Below are positions 5,972 to 11,725 of a stretch of 34,628 nucleotides of DNA, piece after piece. The stretch lies in contig JANWHE010000017.1 in assembly GCA_025450575.1 (NCBI GenBank), positions 1 to 34,628 on the forward strand, read 5' to 3'. Origin of the DNA: Candidatus Saccharimonadales bacterium. Its GTDB lineage: Bacteria; Patescibacteriota; Saccharimonadia; Saccharimonadales; UBA10212. Numbering within the stretch: the stretch's first letter is position 1; the number at the start of each line of letters is the position of its first letter. Below the pieces are notes generated by a model. That model ran no database searches. It was not told where the DNA came from and was given only the letters and a program-made list of their open reading frames with translations. The position numbers and the translations under genes were made by a program.

Positions 5972-7141
5972 ATGCCTTACAGGAAAAACTACGCTTACAA
6001 AAGCTCTAACTACCGCAAGCCCCGCCCTAAGGCCGGCCGCGGCGTCTATATAGACCCCGCCCGTTTCGTGCAGCCGGCCACGGCCGCCGATAACGCGGTC
6101 TACGAACCGACTCACACGTTCGCGGATTTCGCCATCCACCCCCATATCAAAGCCAATCTGGCTGGCTTGGGCTACAGCGTTCCCACCCCTATCCAGGACC
6201 AGGCTATTCCGCCGGCCCTGGCCGGCCGGGACGTTATCGGACTGGCTAACACCGGCACCGGCAAGACGGCGGCCTTTGGCGTGCCTATAATCAACCGGCT
6301 GGCCGCCGAACCCATGGCCAAAGCCATCATAATCGCGCCGACCCGCGAGCTGGCCCAGCAGATCGAAGCCGAGTTCCGCCAGATCGCTTTAGGCAGCGGC
6401 ATCCGCGGCGCCGTGCTGATTGGAGGCACCTCTATGGGGCCGCAGACACGCGACCTGCGGGCTAACCCGCGGATCGTCATCGGCACCCCGGGCCGCATCA
6501 AAGACCACATGGAGCGCCGCAACTTGAACATAGCTACTTTCAATATCGTAGTCTTAGACGAAGTAGACCGGATGCTGGACATGGGCTTTATTAACGATAT
6601 CCGGACCATCTTCGGCCAGACCGCCCATGACCGCCAATCGTACTTCTTCTCGGCGACTATGGACGCCAGGGTGAACGGCTTGATCCGGGACTTCTCGGCT
6701 GACGCCGTGACCATATCGGTAAAGTCCGGTATCACCGCCGACAATATCAACCAGGACATGGTGCGCTACGGGTCGCCGAGCGAAAAGATGGATAAGCTGC
6801 ACGACGCGCTTTTAAAGAGCGAGAAAGTGATAATTTTCGACGAGACCAAGCGCAACGTTGAAAAACTCGGTAAAGAATTGATAGCCCGCGGCTTTAAGGC
6901 CGATTCCATCCACGGCGGCAAGAACCAGAGCCAGCGCCAGCGCGCCCTGAAGCGGTTCAAAGACAACGAGGTCAATGTGCTGGTAGCCACCAACGTGGCC
7001 GCCCGCGGCATAGATGTCATCGACGTCACCCACGTCATCAACTATTCTCTGCCCCAGACCTATGATGATTATATTCACCGCATCGGCCGGGCCGGCCGGG
7101 CCGGCCGGGCCGGGCACGCCCTGACCTTCGTGCCCCATTAG
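5972..7141 (+). CDS. DEAD-box-type ATP-dependent RNA helicase (DEVD variant)
   Basis: A 389-residue helicase core. Visible motifs: Q motif around PTPIQDQAIP (71-80), motif I ANTGTGKT (92-99), Ia PTRELAQQ, Ib TPGR, motif II DEVD (196-199) instead of DEAD, motif III SAT (227-229), V ATNVAARGIDV, VI HRIGRAGRAGRAG. It unwinds short RNA duplexes using ATP and probably helps ribosome assembly or RNA decay in the cytoplasm. A 45-residue basic, Tyr/Arg/Pro-rich N-terminal extension (MPYRKNYAYKSSNYRKPRPK) may bind RNA. The protein ends only seven residues after motif VI, with no C-terminal RNA-binding tail. Motif VI is encoded by a GC-rich 9-bp unit repeated three times (about 7085-7113). The AUG touches the attenuator's T-run. 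Confidence 0.93.
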   Translation: MPYRKNYAYKSSNYRKPRPKAGRGVYIDPARFVQPATAADNAVYEPTHTFADFAIHPHIKANLAGLGYSVPTPIQDQAIPPALAGRDVIGLANTGTGKTAAFGVPIINRLAAEPMAKAIIIAPTRELAQQIEAEFRQIALGSGIRGAVLIGGTSMGPQTRDLRANPRIVIGTPGRIKDHMERRNLNIATFNIVVLDEVDRMLDMGFINDIRTIFGQTAHDRQSYFFSATMDARVNGLIRDFSADAVTISVKSGITADNINQDMVRYGSPSEKMDKLHDALLKSEKVIIFDETKRNVEKLGKELIARGFKADSIHGGKNQSQRQRALKRFKDNEVNVLVATNVAARGIDVIDVTHVINYSLPQTYDDYIHRIGRAGRAGRAGHALTFVPH

Positions 7142-7190
7142 ACCGCCGGGCGGTATAAGCGTACACTGAAAGAGAAAGAAGGGTCGTTCC

Positions 7191-7268
7191 ATGTCCAAGG
7201 GTAGAGGACCGCAGCGCAAGGAGTCCAAGAAGCCGAAGAAATCCAAGCCGGTGAAGCTGGCGCTATGA
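7191..7268 (+). CDS. Small basic protein, 25 residues
   Basis: Short ORF MSKGRGPQRKESKKPKKSKP plus VKLAL, with 10 Lys/Arg in 25 residues. Support: a Shine-Dalgarno-like AGAAGG seven bases before the ATG, and an ATGA overlap of its stop with the start of the next ORF, so translation of the pair is probably coupled. It resembles small Lys-rich proteins of unknown role found in many bacteria, possibly RNA- or ribosome-associated. It may be co-transcribed with the helicase, which ends 50 bases earlier. Confidence 0.55.
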   Translation: MSKGRGPQRKESKKPKKSKPVKLAL

Positions 7269-7471
7269 CGGCTGATGATATAAAACAGGCCCTGGCCGAG
7301 ATGGAACGGGACGACAACCTAATAACCAAGCCGAATTACCTGCGAACACTGATGGACGTCCGGCTTTTATCCTTTGAGGAATGGCACTTGGCGTATCTGG
7401 CACTGCACCCGAAAGTCAACGCCGAGAATTACCTGACCAACCTGCGCGTCATGATTAAAGCCAGGCCCTAA
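7265..7471 (+). CDS. Conserved-looking hypothetical protein, 68 residues
   Basis: Not recognised. A 68-residue, mostly helical, charged protein (starts MTADDIKQALAEMERDDNLI, ends NYLTNLRVMIKARP) with no membrane segment or cysteine. Its start overlaps the stop of the 25-residue ORF (ATGA), and it lacks its own Shine-Dalgarno outside that ORF. Its stop is two bases from the stop of the convergent MarR gene, leaving no room for a terminator. Confidence 0.55.
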   Translation: MTADDIKQALAEMERDDNLITKPNYLRTLMDVRLLSFEEWHLAYLALHPKVNAENYLTNLRVMIKARP

Positions 7472-7473
7472 GC

Positions 7474-7878
7474 CTAAGCCAGTTTCTGGGCGGCTTGTTC
7501 GATGGCCGCAGACTCGCCGGCGTTCAGGATCCTCAGAAACTGGCGCTGCTGTTTCTTCAGCACCTTGCCGGCATCCTGGTATTTCTTCGAGCCTTTGGCC
7601 GTCAGTGTCACGTCGCGCTGGCGGCTGTCTTTCTTGTTGCGCGCGATACTGACCAGTCCTTGCTTTTTCATGGACTGTAGCTGACGGCTGACGTTGGACT
7701 CGGTCTGGCGCAGCTCCATGGCAACAACGCGCTGCGAGACAGCGGCGGACTTATCCAACACGCTCATTATCCGAGCGGCCGACAGGCCGATCCCCGCTTC
7801 GGCCTCCAGCATTTCTTCAGCGGAGTGTTGTAAAACATACGATAAGTGGAGCAGGGGAGGAAACTTGCTTTTGGCCAT
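7474..7878 (-). CDS. MarR family transcriptional regulator
   Basis: A 134-residue MarR-type winged-helix dimer. The DNA-binding part reads SAAVSQRVVAMELRQTESNVSRQLQSMKKQGLVSIARNKKDSRQRDVTLTAKG: helix-turn-helix, then the wing with the diagnostic DxRxxxVxLT pattern (KDSRQRDVTLT). It usually represses a transporter or stress gene and is released by a small ligand; none can be inferred. Shine-Dalgarno AAGGAT precedes the ATG. Its promoter overlaps a 22-bp palindrome, indicating autoregulation; a second, perfect copy lies at 11704-11725. Confidence 0.88.
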   Translation of the reverse strand: MAKSKFPPLLHLSYVLQHSAEEMLEAEAGIGLSAARIMSVLDKSAAVSQRVVAMELRQTESNVSRQLQSMKKQGLVSIARNKKDSRQRDVTLTAKGSKKYQDAGKVLKKQQRQFLRILNAGESAAIEQAAQKLA

Positions 7879-7903
7879 AGCGATAATCCTTATTTACGCC
7901 TCT

Positions 7904-7933
7904 AGCATAGCCTAGAAATACTTAACAAGTCAA
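7904..7933 (-). promoter_or_regulatory. Promoter of the MarR gene
   Basis: Minus strand TTGACT (7933-7928), 18-bp spacer, TATGCT (7909-7904); the start would be near 7897, leaving about 18 nt of leader with a Shine-Dalgarno. Confidence 0.6.
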
Positions 7934-7938
7934 GTATT
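7917..7938 (-). promoter_or_regulatory. MarR operator-like palindrome, copy 1 (imperfect)
   Basis: 22-bp inverted repeat with AATACTT / AAGTATT arms; core ACTTAACAAGTCAAGT. It covers the -35 box of the MarR promoter. It matches the perfect palindrome at 11704-11725 at 20 of 22 positions. Confidence 0.65.
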
Positions 7939-7960
7939 TAGGGCAGGGGAGCGCTCGTAT

Positions 7961-8042
7961 CTGTCTTGAAAAAGCCCGTTCCGCGCGGCGTCAGTGAGCT
8001 GACTCCGGCTGCACCGAGCAAACCTACACTTTTTCAAGGCAG
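7961..8042 (-). terminator. Large structured terminator-like element at the end of the rsmA run
   Basis: An outer helix of 14 bp (CTGTCTTGAAAAAG 7961-7974 with CTTTTTCAAGGCAG 8029-8042, one T-G pair) encloses an inner hairpin, CGG-C-GTCAG / CTGAC-T-CCG with loop TGAG (about 7986-8007). On the minus strand the 3' arm of the outer helix contains the T-run. It lies 20 bases after the stop of the 92-residue gene, so ending that transcription unit is the simplest role. A small RNA is an alternative. Confidence 0.5.
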
Positions 8043-8063
8043 GTACTTGGCTCGACCGGCTCT

Positions 8064-8342
8064 TTACTGGAGCGAGGAAACGTCCTGGTCGAAGGATGAC
8101 GGATTCAGGTCGCCGTCAATATTTTGGCTATTAAGCGTTGATTCGGCGGTATTAAGATCAGCCTTGGAGGTAATCGTTGGGATGTTCTGCGCCGCCTGAG
8201 CAACGTTAGTGGTACTAGCCGTAGGCGAATTAGTTTGGCGGCTCTGTTCTAGCTTATAGCCGACAAAAGCGATGACCGCGACCACGAGTATTAAGAGCAG
8301 CAGCCCGAGGTGGGCGATACCTGATTGGGAAGTCTTTTTCAT
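8064..8342 (-). CDS. Small single-pass membrane-anchored protein
   Basis: A 92-residue protein: short basic N-terminus, hydrophobic helix SGIAHLGLLLLILVVAVIAF (about 7-26), then a Thr/Ser/Gln/Asn-rich outer tail. The N-terminus resembles the pilin-like leaders of this genome (SG^IAHLG), but the Glu expected at +5 is missing, so prepilin processing is doubtful. Function unknown. Ten bases after the preceding secreted protein, probably co-transcribed; last gene before the structured terminator. Confidence 0.6.
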   Translation of the reverse strand: MKKTSQSGIAHLGLLLLILVVAVIAFVGYKLEQSRQTNSPTASTTNVAQAAQNIPTITSKADLNTAESTLNSQNIDGDLNPSSFDQDVSSLQ

Positions 8343-8352
8343 GTGCCCTCTC

Positions 8353-8988
8353 CTACTGATTAGAGCTGTTAGTTGATGAATTAGTGGTACTCGTAGAAGC
8401 CCCCTTGATGGCGGTGATTAGATTGACAATGGAAGCGCGGTAGGCTTTGAGCGAATCGCGGCTGGATTTGACGGCAGTCTGGAAAGCGTCAACGCTGGCA
8501 CCGACTGTCTGAGAGGTACAATCGACATTGACGTCCAGCGAAGACAAGGCGTCGATGCTGGTTTGGGCGGCGGCCGAAGCGGCGTCAGCTTTGGCGGTCA
8601 GATCGGCGTAATTAGCAACGCTCAACTTTTTAGTGGTATAGAAATCTTTGACGTGGGCGTAAATCTTGTCGAAGACAGCTTTGTGCTTTTTGGCTTGGGA
8701 GACGGCATTGGCCATCCTTTTAGTAAGCGCCGTCTTACGGGCAGTGCAGGCTTTTTCTCTTAGGGCCTCGGTCTTAGCCTGATGATTTTCTTTGGCTTGC
8801 TGCAGTTTCGCCTGAGCTTGCTGCCGGAACTGTTCGGCCAGCTGGCTGGGTTTTTGAGAGTCAGACGATGAAGTCGTTGTCGAATCGCTGGTCGCGGCGT
8901 CCTGGGCGGCCGCCGGCGCGGTTAACGCTAAACTGCTGGCTAAAAGTAATGCCGCTAAACTGAACGCGAACCTTTGGAGTGATTTCAT
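8353..8988 (-). CDS. Secreted helical protein of unknown function
   Basis: A 211-residue exported protein. Residues 1-28 are a Sec signal peptide (hydrophobic stretch AFSLAALLLASSLALTAPAAAQ, probable cleavage AAA|QD). The rest is Ala/Lys/Gln/Ser-rich and strongly helical, with likely coiled coil at about 50-130 and a Ser/Thr/Asn tail. Two Cys (TARKTA region and VDCTSQ) could form a disulfide. No family recognised. Its ATG overlaps the rsmA stop (ATGA), so it is translationally coupled to rsmA, an odd partner for a cell-surface protein. Confidence 0.65.
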   Translation of the reverse strand: MKSLQRFAFSLAALLLASSLALTAPAAAQDAATSDSTTTSSSDSQKPSQLAEQFRQQAQAKLQQAKENHQAKTEALREKACTARKTALTKRMANAVSQAKKHKAVFDKIYAHVKDFYTTKKLSVANYADLTAKADAASAAAQTSIDALSSLDVNVDCTSQTVGASVDAFQTAVKSSRDSLKAYRASIVNLITAIKGASTSTTNSSTNSSNQ

Positions 8989-9779
8989 TGCAGTTTTATT
9001 TTAATACTCTCAAATGTTTTGTAAAGCTTATGCCAATCTTCAAGACTGAGATTCTGGGCGCGCAGGCCGCCGTTGATACCGGCGTTTTTTAGGAGCTTGT
9101 CAGCTTCATCTTTGCCGATTCCCAGACCGGCCGCCAGACTGCCGCGCAGTTTCTTGCGCCGGCCGGCAAAGCCGGCTTTGACCAGCCTGAAGAATTCTTT
9201 GGAATCCAGGTTACTAAAAAGCGGCTTGGCCCGCTGTTCCAAGATGACGACCTGCGAGTCGACCTTGGGCGGCGGCTCGAACAGCTCGGCGGCCACGACC
9301 GGGCCCAGAAAAGACTGGTAATAAAGCTGAACGCTGACCGACAGCAGACTCATCTGCCCCGGGCGGGCCGCCACCCGCTCGGCCACCTCTTTTTGGACCA
9401 GCAATACGATTTTTACTGGCGGATTAGAAGACTCACTTAAGACCCGCAACAGATTGCTTGTTAGGTAGTATGGGATGTTAGCGACGACTTTGTAGGCGGC
9501 CGGCATAGTGGTAAGGTCGAATTTCAAGATGTCCTGATAAACGATTTCCAGATTATCAGCATCGACCTCTGAGGATAAATCCTTAGCTAAGTTAGCATCG
9601 AATTCCACGGCCACGACCTTGCCAGCCCGTTTTACCAGCTGGCGGGTTAGATTCCCGAGGCCGGGGCCGACTTCTAAAACGATGTCTGATTTTCGCAGAT
9701 CGGCGGCCTCGCAGATAGCTTCTAGGGTCGCTTCGTCTTTCAGCCAGTGCTGGCCGAGCGATTTCTTAGGTCCGGGCAC
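8985..9779 (-). CDS. rsmA: 16S rRNA (adenine1518/1519-N6)-dimethyltransferase
   Basis: RsmA/KsgA dimethylates two adjacent adenines in the 3'-terminal helix of 16S rRNA, using four S-adenosylmethionine, as a late step in 30S assembly. Seen in 264 residues: N-terminal SLGQHWLKDE (7-16), SAM motif I LEVGPGLGNLTRQL (35-48), acidic ribose-binding VAVEFD, motif IV NIPYYLTS (101-108), and the small C-terminal helical domain with FAGRRKKLRGSL. Length is typical. It overlaps the upstream half-MFS gene by 14 bases and the downstream secreted protein by 4. Confidence 0.96.
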   Translation of the reverse strand: MPGPKKSLGQHWLKDEATLEAICEAADLRKSDIVLEVGPGLGNLTRQLVKRAGKVVAVEFDANLAKDLSSEVDADNLEIVYQDILKFDLTTMPAAYKVVANIPYYLTSNLLRVLSESSNPPVKIVLLVQKEVAERVAARPGQMSLLSVSVQLYYQSFLGPVVAAELFEPPPKVDSQVVILEQRAKPLFSNLDSKEFFRLVKAGFAGRRKKLRGSLAAGLGIGKDEADKLLKNAGINGGLRAQNLSLEDWHKLYKTFESIKIKLQ

Positions 9780-10323
9780 TACTAAGAACCTTTATAGACA
9801 CTATCGCGCCTACGAACTGGATGGCCGCCATCATCACGAAAAGTCCTTTAAAGCTGCCGAGCGCCGCCAGCAGAAAGCCGCTGATAATCGCGCCCGTAGC
9901 CGAAAAAATCCTGTTACCGCCCTCCCAAAAAGCCCACTCCTGGGTTTCCCTGCCTTTATCTTCCAGCTTGGCGTAGGTGCTGCGCAGCGCCGGGACCAGC
10001 AGCCCGGTGCCTATGGCATTGAAAATCTGGACGGCGAACAACTGCCATATCTGATGGACCAGGACGTAGCCGAGCGCTCCTATGGACAGCCAGAAGAATC
10101 CCAGGACGACCAGTTTTTCCTGATGTTTTTGACTGTTCTCCCATTTACCGAAGAAAAGTATCATCAGAGCCGCGGCGTAAGTCCCCAGCCCCGATGTCAG
10201 ACCGACGGTTTTAGCGTCACCCCCCAAGCGCAGGACGAAAATCGCGTAAAGCGGAGTGAAAAAAGCGAAAGCGAATAAATTCAGATAGTTGGCGAACAAC
10301 AGGTACCGGACCTTGAGATTCAT
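9766..10323 (-). CDS. Half-size MFS-like membrane protein
   Basis: A 185-residue hydrophobic protein with about six predicted helices. It resembles the first half of a major facilitator transporter (opens YLLFANYLNLFAFAFFTPLYAIFVLRLGG; conserved AIGTGLLVPALRSTYAKLEDKGRETQEWAFWEG loop). A full MFS has 12 helices and about 400 residues; this ends after six, with no trace of a second half before rsmA. It may act as a homodimer or be a truncated relict. It ends inside the rsmA start, so the end is fixed by gene packing, not by an obvious frameshift. Confidence 0.7.
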   Translation of the reverse strand: MNLKVRYLLFANYLNLFAFAFFTPLYAIFVLRLGGDAKTVGLTSGLGTYAAALMILFFGKWENSQKHQEKLVVLGFFWLSIGALGYVLVHQIWQLFAVQIFNAIGTGLLVPALRSTYAKLEDKGRETQEWAFWEGGNRIFSATGAIISGFLLAALGSFKGLFVMMAAIQFVGAIVSIKVLSSART

Positions 10324-10333
10324 TCCTCTTAGT

Positions 10334-11596
10334 TTACCAGTTGTGGTGGCTCAGCCAGTGATAATAGGCGTTGGCCCAGCCGCCGTAGGCCCGGTCGGCG
10401 TAGCTGGAGCACCAATGCAGCTGGGTGATCGGGTTGGTGGTCCAGTCGGCGCCGGCGGTGGCCATCTTGGTGCCCGGAGTTGATTGGCAAAGCCCATAGC
10501 CGCCGCTGGTGTAGGGATTATCCGGCGTGGCCGGGCAGACGTGTTCTCCCTGAGCTTTGGTGGCGCACCAGCCGGATTCGTGACTGACTATGTAGTTGAC
10601 GTAGGCGTAATCACCGCTGCTGATACCGGCTTGGGCCATCACGGCGCTGGTATCGCCATTGATGTCGATGGTCGCGCCGATAGCCTCGATCTGCGGCACG
10701 GCGGCCTGGATTAGCGCCTGCTGGATGATTTTCTTAACAATGTTGCCCTTATTATCCGTCACCAGGTAAGTGACCGCCTGTTTGCCGTCCGCTCCCTTTT
10801 GGCGGACAACTTTGGTACCGAAGCTCAGACTGAAGTCGTTGACCTGCTGGACTGGGAACGGCACCGCTTCCTCGTCGGTTTCCACCCGGCTGCCTTTAGC
10901 CAAAATGAAGACCTGCATGCCTGGCGTGACTGGCGTCTTAAGATCCGGGTCGACCGACTCGCCGTTATCCAGGACGATGTGTTTCTCGGTGAGGATCTGA
11001 GCCACCGTATGCGCTTGGGTATAGGAAGGGACTTGGGTGCCGTAAAGGTTCAGCTGAATAGGCGTGGCGCGCGATATGATTACCTGTTCGCCGATGACAT
11101 TATCTTTGATGTCGCCCTGGCTGAAAGTGGCCAGGTCCTCGGGTTTAACCTGTAGACCGGCCTGTTCGGCTACCGTCCGGGCGCTTTTTTGGGCCGTTAA
11201 CGTCACTATTTTGGTGCCGCCATCGACGATTGTGACCGGACGGGCGTGGTAGATATTCACCCGGAAGTTATCTTCGACGATCGGCGTGTCTAGGGACGGC
11301 TCGACGACATCTTGAGGAATAAGATGGAGGTTCAGGCGGCTGATCAGCTCGCCGACAGTTGGCGCTTTGGTGTCGATGGTCTGCTTGTGGCCGCTGTCAA
11401 AGACGAAGACGACGTGCGAATCGCTGGGGCGATAAGTATGGCCGCCGCCCCGGCCGTAGACTATCGCTATGACGATAACAATACCCAGAATGAGCCCGAA
11501 TATCGGTACGAGATAAGGCCGCTGTCGTATATGATGGCGGCCGGAGTGATGGACCTTATGAAAATGTTTAGTTAAAGTCTTGGGTATTAATCTCAT
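10334..11596 (-). CDS. Rpf-like cell-wall lytic protein (DUF348-G5-transglycosylase-like)
   Basis: A 420-residue anchored wall enzyme. Basic cytoplasmic start, membrane helix at about 30-48, then three DUF348 ubiquitin-like repeats (about 60-220; for example VVFVFDSGHKQTIDTKAPTV, VTIVDGGTKIVTLTAQKSAR, IQLNLYGTQVPSYTQAHTV), a G5 domain (about 232-300) and a C-terminal lysozyme-like domain. Its likely catalytic Glu is E340 in YIVSHESGW, followed by SGGYGLCQSTPGTKM. Several Cys in the last domain suggest disulfides. The arrangement resembles resuscitation-promoting factors of Actinobacteria, which cut peptidoglycan. Promoter TATAAT at 11651-11646. Useful for growth of an epibiont and possibly against host wall, which is inference. 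Confidence 0.85.
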   Translation of the reverse strand: MRLIPKTLTKHFHKVHHSGRHHIRQRPYLVPIFGLILGIVIVIAIVYGRGGGHTYRPSDSHVVFVFDSGHKQTIDTKAPTVGELISRLNLHLIPQDVVEPSLDTPIVEDNFRVNIYHARPVTIVDGGTKIVTLTAQKSARTVAEQAGLQVKPEDLATFSQGDIKDNVIGEQVIISRATPIQLNLYGTQVPSYTQAHTVAQILTEKHIVLDNGESVDPDLKTPVTPGMQVFILAKGSRVETDEEAVPFPVQQVNDFSLSFGTKVVRQKGADGKQAVTYLVTDNKGNIVKKIIQQALIQAAVPQIEAIGATIDINGDTSAVMAQAGISSGDYAYVNYIVSHESGWCATKAQGEHVCPATPDNPYTSGGYGLCQSTPGTKMATAGADWTTNPITQLHWCSSYADRAYGGWANAYYHWLSHHNW

Positions 11597-11645
11597 GAAA
11601 ATTTAAGCGCTTGCCCGCCCTCCATAACGCGCTAAAACAGATTAC

Positions 11646-11678
11646 ATTATACCAAAAAGTCGCTCGCGCCTTTGTCAA
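11646..11678 (-). promoter_or_regulatory. Promoter of the Rpf-like gene
   Basis: Minus strand: extended -10 TGGTATAAT (TATAAT 11651-11646). A TTGACA lies at 11678-11673, but the spacer is 21 bp, longer than ideal, so the extended -10 probably carries recognition. Leader of about 45 nt. Confidence 0.55.
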
Positions 11679-11703
11679 AGACCCCGCGGCGTTCTCTTTT
11701 CTG

Positions 11704-11725
11704 AATACTTGACTAGTCAAGTATT
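11704..11725. promoter_or_regulatory. Perfect operator-like palindrome, copy 2 of the MarR-type site
   Basis: A perfect 22-bp palindrome (central 18 bases TACTTGACTAGTCAAGTA). The pcrA stop codon TAG sits at its centre. It lies about 25 bp upstream of the -35-like element of the Rpf-like gene. It has no loop and no T-run on the transcribed strand, so it is not a terminator. It matches the MarR operator copy at 20 of 22 positions. Confidence 0.65.

Noticed and set aside
11704-11725. Rho-independent terminator after pcrA
   Set aside because: The palindrome has no loop and the T-run lies on the wrong strand for pcrA transcription.
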